Source of the DNA: Mesorhizobium sp. B2-3-4
GTDB taxonomy: Bacteria > Pseudomonadota > Alphaproteobacteria > Rhizobiales > Rhizobiaceae
Length of the DNA stretch: 64,000 bases
Assembly: GCF_006442315.1 (NCBI RefSeq)
Contig: NZ_VFVY01000004.1
Location: 269,046 to 333,045 of the forward strand
Reading direction: 5' to 3'
Shown here: piece by piece, positions 56,192 to 64,000 of the stretch
How the letters are laid out: every line of letters starts with the position of its first letter
Numbering within the stretch: the stretch's first letter is position 1
Position numbers and translations under genes: made by a program
The notes under the pieces: model-generated
Told to the model about the DNA's origin: nothing
The model's database searches: none
What the model saw: the letters and a program-made list of their open reading frames with translations, nothing else

Positions 56192-57661
56192 ATGGCAGAC
56201 GCAGACGACGTGCTTTCCGCCGAGGCCGACGATCATTTCCATGACGAATGTGGCGTGTTCGGCATTTTTGGCCGGCAGGATGCTGCGGCTATCGTCACAC
56301 TCGGCCTGCATGCGCTGCAGCATCGTGGCCAGGAAGCCGCCGGCATCGTCTCCTATGACGGCACCCAGTTCCATGTCGAACGTCACGTCGGCCTGATCGG
56401 CGACACCTTCACCAAGCAACGCGTCATCGACAGCCTGCAAGGCAACCGCGCCATCGGCCACACGCGCTACGCCACGACCGGCGGTGCCGGCATGCGCAAC
56501 ATCCAGCCCTTCTTCGCCGAATTGGCCGATGGCGGCTTTGCCGTCGCCCACAACGGCAATCTGACCAACGCCATGACCGTGCAGCGCGCGCTGCAGAAGC
56601 AAGGGGCGATCTTCTCCTCCACTTCCGACACCGAGACGCTGCTGCATCTGGTCGCGACCAGCAAGGAGCGCGATCTCAACTCGCGCTTCATCGACGCAGT
56701 GCGGCAGGTCGAAGGCGCCTTCTCGCTGGTGGCGATGACGGCCAAGAAGATGATCGGCTGCCGTGATCCGCTGGGCATTCGCCCGCTGGTGCTCGGCGAT
56801 CTCGACGGCGCCTGGATCCTGGCATCCGAAACCTGCGCGCTCGACATTATCGGGGCCCGCTTCGTGCGCGACCTGAAGCCCGGCGAGATGGTCGTCGTCA
56901 CCTCGAAGGGCATAGAAAGCCTGTTCCCGTTCGAGCCGCAGAAGACCCGCTTCTGCATCTTCGAATATGTCTATTTCGCCCGGCCGGATTCCTCGGTCGA
57001 GGGCCGCAATGTCTATGAGGTGCGCAAACGCATCGGCGCCGAACTCGCGCAGGAAAACCCTGTCGAGGCCGACATCGTCGTGCCGGTGCCGGATTCCGGC
57101 ACGCCGGCGGCGATCGGCTTTTCCCAGGCGGCGGGTATTCCCTTCGAGCTCGGCATCATCCGCAACCACTATGTCGGCCGCACCTTCATCCAGCCCGGCG
57201 ATTCCATCCGGCACATGGGCGTCAAGCTGAAGCACAACGCCAACCGCCGCATGATCGAGGGCAAGCGCGTGGTGCTGGTCGACGATTCCATCGTGCGCGG
57301 CACCACCAGCCAGAAGATCGTGCAGATGGTGCGCGATGCCGGCGCCAGGGAAGTGCACATGCGCATCGCCTCGCCGCCGACCAGCGCATCGTGCTTCTAC
57401 GGCGTCGACACGCCGGAGAAGTCGAAGCTTCTGGCATCGCGCATGTCGGTGCAGGAAATGGCCGAATTCATCCGCGTCGATTCGCTCGGCTTCCTCTCGA
57501 TCAACGGGCTCTACCGCGCCGTCGGCGAGGCCAGCCGCAACGACGAGCAGCCGCAGTTCTGCGATGCCTGCTTCACCGGTCAGTACCCGACCCGCCTGCT
57601 CGACTTCGAAGGCCACGACAATGTGCGCACGCTGTCGCTGCTGGCGACCAGCGGGGCCTAG
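56192..57661 (+). CDS. purF: Amidophosphoribosyltransferase
   Basis: 489 residues; first step of purine synthesis. A short propeptide precedes the N-terminal nucleophile Cys of the glutaminase domain (HDECGVFGIFG), with HTRYATTG, and the PRPP loop VVLVDDSIVRGTTS. Cysteines in RFCIFEYVYFARP, SASCFYG and QFCDACFTGQYPT match the four Fe-S ligands of Bacillus-type PurF. GGAG at 56181 selects this ATG over upstream options. Confidence 0.96.
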   Translation: MADADDVLSAEADDHFHDECGVFGIFGRQDAAAIVTLGLHALQHRGQEAAGIVSYDGTQFHVERHVGLIGDTFTKQRVIDSLQGNRAIGHTRYATTGGAGMRNIQPFFAELADGGFAVAHNGNLTNAMTVQRALQKQGAIFSSTSDTETLLHLVATSKERDLNSRFIDAVRQVEGAFSLVAMTAKKMIGCRDPLGIRPLVLGDLDGAWILASETCALDIIGARFVRDLKPGEMVVVTSKGIESLFPFEPQKTRFCIFEYVYFARPDSSVEGRNVYEVRKRIGAELAQENPVEADIVVPVPDSGTPAAIGFSQAAGIPFELGIIRNHYVGRTFIQPGDSIRHMGVKLKHNANRRMIEGKRVVLVDDSIVRGTTSQKIVQMVRDAGAREVHMRIASPPTSASCFYGVDTPEKSKLLASRMSVQEMAEFIRVDSLGFLSINGLYRAVGEASRNDEQPQFCDACFTGQYPTRLLDFEGHDNVRTLSLLATSGA

Positions 57662-57707
57662 GATTGCCGGCCCGTCACCAGCCTAGTCAGTTACCGGAAG
57701 CCATCGC

Positions 57708-58448
57708 ATGACCCTCGACCTTACCGGCCGCGTCGCGGTCGTCACCGGCGCCTCGCGCGGCATCGGCTATTTCATCGCTAAGGAATTGGCGGCTGCCGGC
57801 GCCCATGTCATCGCGGTTGCCCGCACCGTCGGCGGGCTGGAAGAACTCGACGACCAGATCAAGGCGGCCGGCGGCCAGGCGACGCTGGTGCCGCTCGATC
57901 TCGCCGACATGGCCGGCATCGACCGGCTGGGCGGCGCCATCCACGAGCGCTGGGGCAAGCTCGACATTCTCGTTGCCAATGCCGGCGTGCTCGGCGTCAT
58001 TTCGCCGATCGGCCATGTCGAGGCCAAGACCTTCGAGAAGGTGATGACCATCAACGTCACCTCGACCTGGCGGCTGATCCGCTCGGTCGACCCATTGCTC
58101 AGGCTTTCGGATGCCGGGCGCGCCATTATCCTGTCTTCGAACGCCGCGCATTCGGCGCGCGCGTTCTGGGCGCCTTACGCGGCATCGAAGGCGGCGGTGG
58201 AGACCATGATGCGCTCCTGGGCGCATGAGACGCAAAGCCTGGCCCTGCGCGTCAACGCCGCCGATCCCGGCGCCACCCGCACGGCGATGCGCGCTCAGGC
58301 CGTGCCGGGCGAGGATCCCGAGACGCTGCCGCACCCTTCTGAGATCGCCAGACGCATCGTGCCGCTGGGCAGCCCGGAGCTCAGGGAAACCGGGCTGATC
58401 TTCCAGGCTAAGCACAACCGTTTCGTCTCCTACCGGCAACCGGAATAA
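57708..58448 (+). CDS. SDR family NAD(P)-dependent oxidoreductase
   Basis: 246 residues: TGASRGIGYFIAKEL, VANAGVLG, INVTSTWRLI, S in ILSSNAAHSA, Y-x3-K in YAASKAAVE and ADPGATRTAM. Adjacent to purF, an arrangement common in Rhizobiales. Substrate unknown. Confidence 0.93.
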   Translation: MTLDLTGRVAVVTGASRGIGYFIAKELAAAGAHVIAVARTVGGLEELDDQIKAAGGQATLVPLDLADMAGIDRLGGAIHERWGKLDILVANAGVLGVISPIGHVEAKTFEKVMTINVTSTWRLIRSVDPLLRLSDAGRAIILSSNAAHSARAFWAPYAASKAAVETMMRSWAHETQSLALRVNAADPGATRTAMRAQAVPGEDPETLPHPSEIARRIVPLGSPELRETGLIFQAKHNRFVSYRQPE

Positions 58449-58527
58449 AACTCGCGCGCGAAACGGATTAAAAGCGGCCTCGGCTACGTTCTCCTGGTGT
58501 AGGAGATTCGAAAACCGGAGGACCGAC

Positions 58528-59169
58528 ATGCCCAGACCCGTTATCGTTGCCGCCGCTGCCCTGATCGCCGCTCTTGGGGCTACAGCCGGCACGGCCGTTG
58601 CCCAGGATGCCAAAATGAGCTTCTTCGTCACCAGTGTCGGTTCCGGCAAGGGCGCCGATCTCGGCGGCCTGAAGGGCGCGGACGCCCATTGCGCATCGCT
58701 GGCCGAAGCTGCCGGCGTCACCGGCAAGAGCTGGCATGCCTATCTTTCGACGAGCGCCGAGGACGCGCGCGACCGCATCGGTAAGGGCCCGTGGTTCAAT
58801 GCCAAGGGCGAGAAGATCGCCGATGACGTCGCCTCGTTGCACAGCGACGCCAACGGCATCACCAAACAGACCGCGTTGAACGAGAAGGGCGAGACGGTCA
58901 ACGGCCGCGGCGATACGCCCAACCGGCACGACATGCTGACCGGCTCGAAGCCGGACGGCACCCGGATCGCCGACCAGACCTGCGGCGACTGGACGATGAG
59001 CGGGGCTGAAGGGGTGGCCATGATGGGTCATCACGACCGCACCGGCCTCGACGATTCGACGGCGGCGAAGTCGTGGAACTCCTCGCATGCCTCACGTGGC
59101 GGTTGCAGCCAGGAGGCGCTGAAAGGCACGGGCGGCGACGGCCTGTTCTATTGCTTCGCGACCGACTGA
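58528..59169 (+). CDS. Secreted lectin-like protein (DUF1554/endostatin-like fold)
   Basis: 213 residues; signal peptide ending TAGTAVAQDA. The mature part begins FFVTSVGSGKGADLGGLKGADAHCASLA, followed by WHAYLSTSAEDARDRIG and a C-terminal GLFYCFATD with paired Cys, as in DUF1554 and C-type-lectin-like families. A carbohydrate-binding or protective role is only inference. GGAGGA precedes the ATG. Confidence 0.82.
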   Translation: MPRPVIVAAAALIAALGATAGTAVAQDAKMSFFVTSVGSGKGADLGGLKGADAHCASLAEAAGVTGKSWHAYLSTSAEDARDRIGKGPWFNAKGEKIADDVASLHSDANGITKQTALNEKGETVNGRGDTPNRHDMLTGSKPDGTRIADQTCGDWTMSGAEGVAMMGHHDRTGLDDSTAAKSWNSSHASRGGCSQEALKGTGGDGLFYCFATD

Positions 59170-59338
59170 AGCGTGGCGGCGGGAGCACGCCAGTCCGAAA
59201 ATCCGCCGCCTCATCACGCGGCTGTGATCTGAGGGAAGAAGGCCGCGCGGCGGTCATGCTTTCGTCATTTCCGGGGAGTTGTTAGGATCGGACGACTCCC
59301 ACAACAAGCGCCCCGCTGGGCAGAACAAGGAAATCCCC

Positions 59339-59557
59339 ATGGCTACGACCGCAGCATTGGTCTGGTATCTGGTAATCGCCGGCCCGCAGGGTGGCATGGT
59401 CGTGCTGCCCAGCACCTTCGACAAGCGCGAACAGTGCACCGCCGCCATCACCGAGTACCAGAAGCAGCCGACACCCGCCGGCTGGTCCGTGCAGTGCGTG
59501 CCGAGCGCCTCGCCCTTCACCGACGAGGGCGATGCCGAAGAGCCGGCAGCACAGTAA
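59339..59557 (+). CDS. Small hypothetical protein
   Basis: 72 residues, MATTAALVWYLVIAGPQGGM, with one hydrophobic stretch, two cysteines (EQCTAAI, VQCVPSA) and an acidic Glu/Asp tail. AAGGAA upstream supports this ATG. The family is not recognised; the signal-like start suggests export. Confidence 0.6.
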   Translation: MATTAALVWYLVIAGPQGGMVVLPSTFDKREQCTAAITEYQKQPTPAGWSVQCVPSASPFTDEGDAEEPAAQ

Positions 59558-59590
59558 GCAAGCGCTGCACCGACAAAAGCCGGCGGGACA

Positions 59591-59636
59591 GCGCGCCCCT
59601 CTGCCCTGCCGGGCATCTCCCACGTAAGGGAGATTC
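59591..59636. repeat. Intergenic palindromic repeat element, copy B
   Basis: Homologous to 53874-53922. Its centre folds as TCTCCC-ACGTAA-GGGAGA. Lies between two convergent genes. Confidence 0.65.
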
Positions 59637-59642
59637 GCAGCT

Positions 59643-60149
59643 TCAACGGCGTGCGCTGACCGTCAGTTCCGGCTTCTGGTTGATGGTCTGGAAAACCACG
59701 CAATAGCGCTCGGTCAGCTTCAGCAGCGAATCGATCCGCTCCTGCGGCTCGTCGGTGTCGAGGCTGAAATTGAGCCGGATGGCGCGAAAGCCAACCGGCG
59801 CATCCTTGGCGACCCCCAGCGTTCCGCGGAAATCAAGATCGCCTTCGGCTTCCACAGTGGCCGCGCCAAGCTTGAACTCGAGCGCCGTCGCCACTGCTTT
59901 CAACGTCACCCCCGCACACGCCACCAGCGCCTCGAGCAGCATGTCGCCGGAACACAGTTCGAGCCCTGAGCCGCCCGTCGCCGGATGCAGGCCGGCTACG
60001 GCAATCGCCCTGCCCGTCTCGACCTTGCAAGCGATCGACTGGTCGTCGATCGCTCCCTTGGCTCGCAGCGTGATCAGTGCGCGTGAGGCGTCACCGCGAT
60101 AGGTTTCCTTCAGCGGCGCCTGCATGGCCTTCAATCCGGTCGCATCCAT
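59643..60149 (-). CDS. OsmC family protein
   Basis: 168 residues with the OsmC/Ohr fold: LCSGDMLLEALVACAGVTLKAVA contains the conserved peroxidatic-type Cys, and a second Cys lies in TERYCVVFQTI. Members reduce organic peroxides or hydroperoxides. The gene is alone on this strand. Confidence 0.9.
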   Translation of the reverse strand: MDATGLKAMQAPLKETYRGDASRALITLRAKGAIDDQSIACKVETGRAIAVAGLHPATGGSGLELCSGDMLLEALVACAGVTLKAVATALEFKLGAATVEAEGDLDFRGTLGVAKDAPVGFRAIRLNFSLDTDEPQERIDSLLKLTERYCVVFQTINQKPELTVSARR

Positions 60150-60268
60150 GTCTTGCCCTTTCGATCGCTTTCTTGCGCAGCACTATCCCTGGACGGATTA
60201 CGGCAGCACGAGAAGAGGGAGAAGCCCGGTGATTTCGCGACGCTGGCCAACAGCGCCTGTCGGCCGCG

Positions 60269-61135
60269 TCACGCCCTGGCCTGTGACCTCACATGGGCGA
60301 TGTAGCCGCGCACGTCGCCGGCTGGGCCGGCATAGGCCTTGCCGAGCTTCTTCTCCATCGCTGCCATGTATTCCTTCGCCCATTTGGGCAAGGCGTAGTC
60401 GATCACCGCAAGGAACTCGAGGGTCGCCGCGAGGCGGATGTCGGCGATCGACGGATTCTTGCCGCCGATGAACGGCTTGCCGTCGCGGAAGAAGGAATGG
60501 AAGACCTCGAGCGGTTCGGCAATGGCGGCGACCGCCGCCTTCTGCGCCTCGGATTTCCTGTCCGGATGGGCGTCACTGTGGCCGACCTCCCCGGCATATT
60601 GCGGGAAGCCGAGCGCCGGATAAGTGGCGCGCGCCACATAGGGATAGAGCGTGCCGATCAGATAGAACATGGCGCTGTCTATCATCGCCCGCTTGGCCGG
60701 CGCCTTGGGGTAGAATTTCTCCAACCCGTGCTTGTTGGACAGGTATTGCATGATGGCGCAGCTCTCCCACAGCACGCCGCGCGGCAAGCCCTTGTCCTCG
60801 ATCATCGGCGTCAGGTGCGCCGGATTGCGCGCCATGTATTCGGGCGAGCGCGTGTGTCCCCACGCATCGGTCTCGGCATGATCGAGCCCGGCGGCGCGGG
60901 CAAAGACACGAACAGTCATGTTGTTGACGCTCGGCTTCAGCATGCTGATGGTCAGCGCCGGCTTTTTTGCCGGTTTCGCCTTGGCCGCGCTCTTGCCGGC
61001 GGCTGCCTTCGACGCCGTCTTGGCCGCCGGTTTGGCAGATCCTTTTGCTGCCGGCTTCGCGGCGGCCGCTTTTGCTGGCTTCGCCGCTGGTTTGGCCACC
61101 GGTTTCCTTGCGCTCTTGGTTACTGCCTTTGCCAC
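60269..61135 (-). CDS. Glutathione S-transferase with a histone H1-like N-terminal tail
   Basis: 288 residues from a GTG preceded by GGGAGGAA. The first 65 or so residues are Lys/Ala/Pro repeats (KPVAKPAAKPAKAAAAKPAA and on), like the H1-like protein at 6609-7073; the rest is a GST: LTISMLKPSVNNMTVRVFARAAG with Ser/Asn in the GSH pocket, then GVLWESCAIMQYLSNKHG and PSIADIRLAATLEFL. A tail of this type would bind DNA or acidic polymers, so an unusual location of a GST is possible. This is inference. Confidence 0.85.
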   Translation of the reverse strand: MAKAVTKSARKPVAKPAAKPAKAAAAKPAAKGSAKPAAKTASKAAAGKSAAKAKPAKKPALTISMLKPSVNNMTVRVFARAAGLDHAETDAWGHTRSPEYMARNPAHLTPMIEDKGLPRGVLWESCAIMQYLSNKHGLEKFYPKAPAKRAMIDSAMFYLIGTLYPYVARATYPALGFPQYAGEVGHSDAHPDRKSEAQKAAVAAIAEPLEVFHSFFRDGKPFIGGKNPSIADIRLAATLEFLAVIDYALPKWAKEYMAAMEKKLGKAYAGPAGDVRGYIAHVRSQARA

Positions 61136-61161
61136 GTATTCCTCCCTTGCCTGTTCAATCT

Positions 61162-61743
61162 TCAATATGGATTTTTGGGTGCCCGGTCGGCCGACAATGT
61201 CGCACGCGCGCGTTCCACCAGCGCCTGGATGGCGTCGGCCAGATGCACCTCGGCGATGTTGTAGTCGCCACGCGCGACGCGAAGCTTATGCGCCTCCATC
61301 AGGACATCGGCGTGGGTGAAGCCCGCGGGAGGCTCGAAACGATAGGAGGCGAGTTCGATCAGCAGGCCGAGCGGATCCTCGAAATAGATCGAATCCATGA
61401 AGCCGCGATCCTTGACGCCGCTGTGCTTGATGGCGCGTTGATCGAGCCGGGCAACCGCCTGCAGGAAGGTCACGCGCGACACCGCAAAGGCGATGTGATG
61501 GACGCAGCCCGGATCGGTCGGAGTGCGGCGCTTCTCGGCCGTGCGGGTCTCGTCGGTGAAGATGGTGATCAGCCGGCCGTCGCCCGGATCGAAATAGAGA
61601 TGGCTTTCGCTCGGCTTGTCGAGGTTGGGCTGCTCGAAGATGAAAGGCATACCCAGAACACCTTCCCAGAAATCGATCGAGGTCTGTCGGCCCGCACCGA
61701 CCAGCGTGATGTGATGGACGCCTTGCGACTGCAGCTTCTGCAT
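61162..61743 (-). CDS. VOC (glyoxalase/dioxygenase) family protein
   Basis: 193 residues from the ATG at 61743. Two VOC modules: GVHHITLVGAGRQTSIDFWEGVLG carries the first His, and GCVHHIAFAV and YFEDPLGLLIELA the second His and the Glu of the metal site. Related to ring-cleaving dioxygenases and glyoxalases; substrate unknown. Confidence 0.88.
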   Translation of the reverse strand: MQKLQSQGVHHITLVGAGRQTSIDFWEGVLGMPFIFEQPNLDKPSESHLYFDPGDGRLITIFTDETRTAEKRRTPTDPGCVHHIAFAVSRVTFLQAVARLDQRAIKHSGVKDRGFMDSIYFEDPLGLLIELASYRFEPPAGFTHADVLMEAHKLRVARGDYNIAEVHLADAIQALVERARATLSADRAPKNPY

Positions 61744-62056
61744 CAGCCCTCTCCCCCGACTATCTGGCACAGGCGGCCCGTCGGGCCGTGCCTGCGGATC
61801 CTACATCCGGCACGAGCCGAGCGCCAATTCCCTCTCTATCCCCGGCGTTCTTCGGCTCCGGTTTATAAGACGATGCTAAACCAATCAGCCATGCCGCGCC
61901 AGAAGCCGCAGAGAGAGGTCGTCCTTGGCGCCGCCGTTCGCTGCCCCAAACGCAAGCACGGCGCTGGAGCAGCGCGGTGCCTGATTTCGCCCGTATAGCT
62001 GGCGCAAGCGGAGCCGACCGGGGCTGGAGCCGCTCTCACACAAGCAAGCGCACCTT

Positions 62057-62944
62057 ATGGCCGACATCGCCATTCTCGATACACGCGAAAGGGTTCTCGC
62101 CGGAATCCTGCTGACGGGTGCGGCCTATTTGCTGTTTTCGACGCAGGATGCCTCGATCAAGCTGCTGGTCGCCGGGCTGACCGTCTGGCAGATCATGTTC
62201 TTCCGCTCCATCACCATTCTGGCTGCCTGTGCCGTGATCGGCGGGAAGCGGCTGTTTGCCGATACCGTGCGCTCGCCGATTGTGTTGCCGATGCTGGTGC
62301 GCAGCGCCTTCACGCTTGCCGCCTGGCTCTGCTACTACAATGCCGCCCGCAGCCTGCAGCTCGCCGAACTGACCACCGTCTATTACGCCGCGCCGATCAT
62401 CGTCACCGTGCTTTCGGTGGTCCTGCTCGGTGAAAAGGTGCCCGTTCTTCGCTGGCTGGCAGTCCTGATCGGCTTTGCCGGCGTCTTTGTCGCCTGCGAT
62501 CCGACCCGTCTCGGCCTGTCGGTGCCCGTCTTGCTGGTGTTGACGGCGGCTCTGCTGTGGGGCATCGCTATCGTGCTCCTGCGCAAGACCGCGCTTGCCG
62601 AGCGCTCGATGATCCAGCTTCTCCTCAACAATTTCTATTTCCTGCTGTTTTCGGGCGTGCCAGCCCTGTTGTGGTGGCGCATGCCGGACTGGCCCCAGCT
62701 GCTGCTGCTTGCCAGCGTCGGCGCGCTCGGCGGCCTGGCGCAATATCTTCTCTTCGAAGGCATGAAGCGCACGCCGGCATCGATCCTGGCGCCCCTCGAA
62801 TACACCTCGCTGTTGTGGGCGTTCGCGCTCGGCTTCACGATCTGGGGCGACGTGCCGCGCCGCGAGGTCTTTGTGGGTGCCGCACTGATCATCGCCGCAG
62901 GCCTGCTGATTGTCGGCGGCGAGCATTTCCGCAAGCGCGCATAA
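62057..62944 (+). CDS. DMT superfamily (EamA) transporter
   Basis: 295 residues, ten hydrophobic segments in two EamA repeats (LFSTQDASIKLLVAGLTVWQIMFFRS; PILVVLTAALLWGIAIVLLRK-like VLLVLTAALLWGIAIVLLRKTAL). The second repeat ends PRREVFVGAALIIAAGLLIVGGEHF. Precedes another EamA gene on the same strand. Substrate unknown. Confidence 0.92.
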   Translation: MADIAILDTRERVLAGILLTGAAYLLFSTQDASIKLLVAGLTVWQIMFFRSITILAACAVIGGKRLFADTVRSPIVLPMLVRSAFTLAAWLCYYNAARSLQLAELTTVYYAAPIIVTVLSVVLLGEKVPVLRWLAVLIGFAGVFVACDPTRLGLSVPVLLVLTAALLWGIAIVLLRKTALAERSMIQLLLNNFYFLLFSGVPALLWWRMPDWPQLLLLASVGALGGLAQYLLFEGMKRTPASILAPLEYTSLLWAFALGFTIWGDVPRREVFVGAALIIAAGLLIVGGEHFRKRA

Positions 62945-63019
62945 TATGGGCGACGATGGTGTGGATGGCCGTTACTCCCGACACGACGATGTCAGGATCA
63001 GGCAAGGTAGGCTGCGTGC

Positions 63020-63919
63020 ATGACTGAGATCACGGCCGCCGCGGAAACCAACGAACGCACGCTTGGCATCCTGCTGGTGTCGTCCTCGGCGGCTGTTTTC
63101 GGGCTGACCGGCGTGCTGACCAAGTCGATCCATGCCGATCCGCTGACGATCACCTGCTGGCGTGGCTTTGTCGGCTCGATCCTGATCAGCCTCTACGTGC
63201 TGTGGCGGCGCCGCCGTGCCGGCAAGCGTGAGCCGCTGCGGCTTGGCTGGCGCGGCTGGCTGCTGGCGGTGGAAGGCGCGCTGGCAAGCATCGCCTTCAT
63301 CTCGGCTTTCAAGTTCACTTTCGTCGCCAATGTCGCGGTCATCTACGCGACTTCGCCGTTCATTGCCGCGATACTCGCCTGGATCCTGGTGCGCGAGCCG
63401 TTCCGTCTCCAGACGATGGTGGCGGCGGCTGTGTCGCTATGCGGGGTCGCCATCATGGTCTGGTCGGGTTTCGGCACCGGCAATCTGTTCGGCGACGGTC
63501 TCGCACTGCTGATGACGGCGGGCAGCGCGCTCTACATGATCATGGTGCGCGCTTTCCGCGACACGCCCGTGGTGTGGGCCGGCGCGGTTTCGGCCTTCCT
63601 GCTGTTCATCCTCGGCTGGTTCGTCACCGATCCCCTGGCGGTCTCGCCAAGGGACGCCGTCCTGCTTGCCACATTCGGCGCCTCTTTCGCACTGGCTTCG
63701 ATCCTATGGACAGAAGGCTCGAGGCTCATCCCAGCGCCTGAATCCGGCCTGCTGGGCTCGGCGGAAGTGCCGTTCGCGATTCTCTTCGCGTTCCTGTTCC
63801 TGGCCGAAATACCGCCGGTGGCCAGCATGGTCGGGGGCGCCATCGTGCTCTGCGCGGTCTTCGCCCATGCCGGCCGGGACTGGCTGAAGGCTCGACAGGC
63901 ATCGTCAAAAATTTCCTAA
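63020..63919 (+). CDS. DMT superfamily (EamA) transporter
   Basis: 299 residues, ten helices; LLVSSSAAVFGLTGVLTKSIHADPLTITCWRG, ASIAFISAFKFTFVANVAVIYATSPFIAAIL and PAPESGLLGSAEVPFAILFAFLFLAEIPP are EamA hallmarks. Tandem to the gene at 62057 but only distantly alike. Past it the window ends without another gene. Confidence 0.92.
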   Translation: MTEITAAAETNERTLGILLVSSSAAVFGLTGVLTKSIHADPLTITCWRGFVGSILISLYVLWRRRRAGKREPLRLGWRGWLLAVEGALASIAFISAFKFTFVANVAVIYATSPFIAAILAWILVREPFRLQTMVAAAVSLCGVAIMVWSGFGTGNLFGDGLALLMTAGSALYMIMVRAFRDTPVVWAGAVSAFLLFILGWFVTDPLAVSPRDAVLLATFGASFALASILWTEGSRLIPAPESGLLGSAEVPFAILFAFLFLAEIPPVASMVGGAIVLCAVFAHAGRDWLKARQASSKIS

Positions 63920-64000
63920 AAAAATGACACAGTCACGGAACCATCACCGGACTCAGACATTATTGGTGCGACGGGCCACCCCCCAAGTCCCCCCAAACCC

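Noticed and set aside
56177..57616. 479-codon minus-strand frame
   Set aside because: Antisense to purF and without recognisable motifs.

Overview
The window is high-GC chromosomal DNA of an alphaproteobacterium of the order Rhizobiales, most likely Mesorhizobium or a close relative. This rests on the gene orders pgsA-moaD-moaE, uvrC next to an SDR gene, lptF-lptG-lptD-surA-pdxA-rsmA, gmk-yicC-mltG-fabF-acpP-fabG-fabD, rpsF-rpsR-rplI and dnaB-radA-cvpA-purF, and on the Omp25/RopB-type porin, DUF995 proteins and Rsm22. No rRNA, tRNA, transposase, phage gene or CRISPR array was seen. The species assignment is inference; no search was run.

Layout. 1-4.3 kb (minus strand): moaE (cut by the window edge), moaD, pgsA, uvrC and a pteridine-reductase-like SDR. 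4.7-13.2 kb is mixed: an outer-membrane beta-barrel, a GST, a histone H1-like Lys/Ala protein, a small winged-helix regulator behind a 33-bp palindrome, a TetR/EamA exporter pair, rlmJ with a membrane protein and TetR regulator, and a divergent exported AhpD-like protein with two operator copies between it and the TetR gene. 13.4-26.6 kb is a surface-polysaccharide region: UDP-glucuronate decarboxylase and UDP-glucose 4-epimerase, a three-gene lipid-linked sugar unit (GT39 transferase, flippase-like protein, polyprenyl-phosphate GT2), a cellulose-synthase-like GT2, a divergent GH26-like glycanase, two DUF995 secreted proteins and three small lipoproteins that share a C-terminal C-x-PSGFGQ-x3-C motif. 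Its intergenic spaces are strikingly A+T-rich.

26.6-45.4 kb is core envelope and housekeeping: holC-pepA, the LPS export operon continuing into surA-like, pdxA and rsmA, then the opposing gmk/yicC/mltG and fatty-acid genes, and an LtaS-like sulfatase-fold transferase whose promoter region carries a PHO-box-like repeat. 45.5-64 kb holds a TadG-like vWA protein, the S6-S18-L9 operon, cfa, ynfA, rsm22, dnaB, radA, cvpA, purF, an SDR, a secreted lectin-like protein, OsmC, a GST with a histone-like N-terminal tail, a VOC protein and two EamA transporters.

The best candidates for undescribed biology are the PSGFGQ lipoprotein family scattered through the polysaccharide region, the regulatory architecture of the 24.4-25.05 kb divergent promoter (CtrA-like box plus a 9-bp-arm inverted repeat), the exported AhpD-like protein with a changed active site, and the histone-tailed GST.
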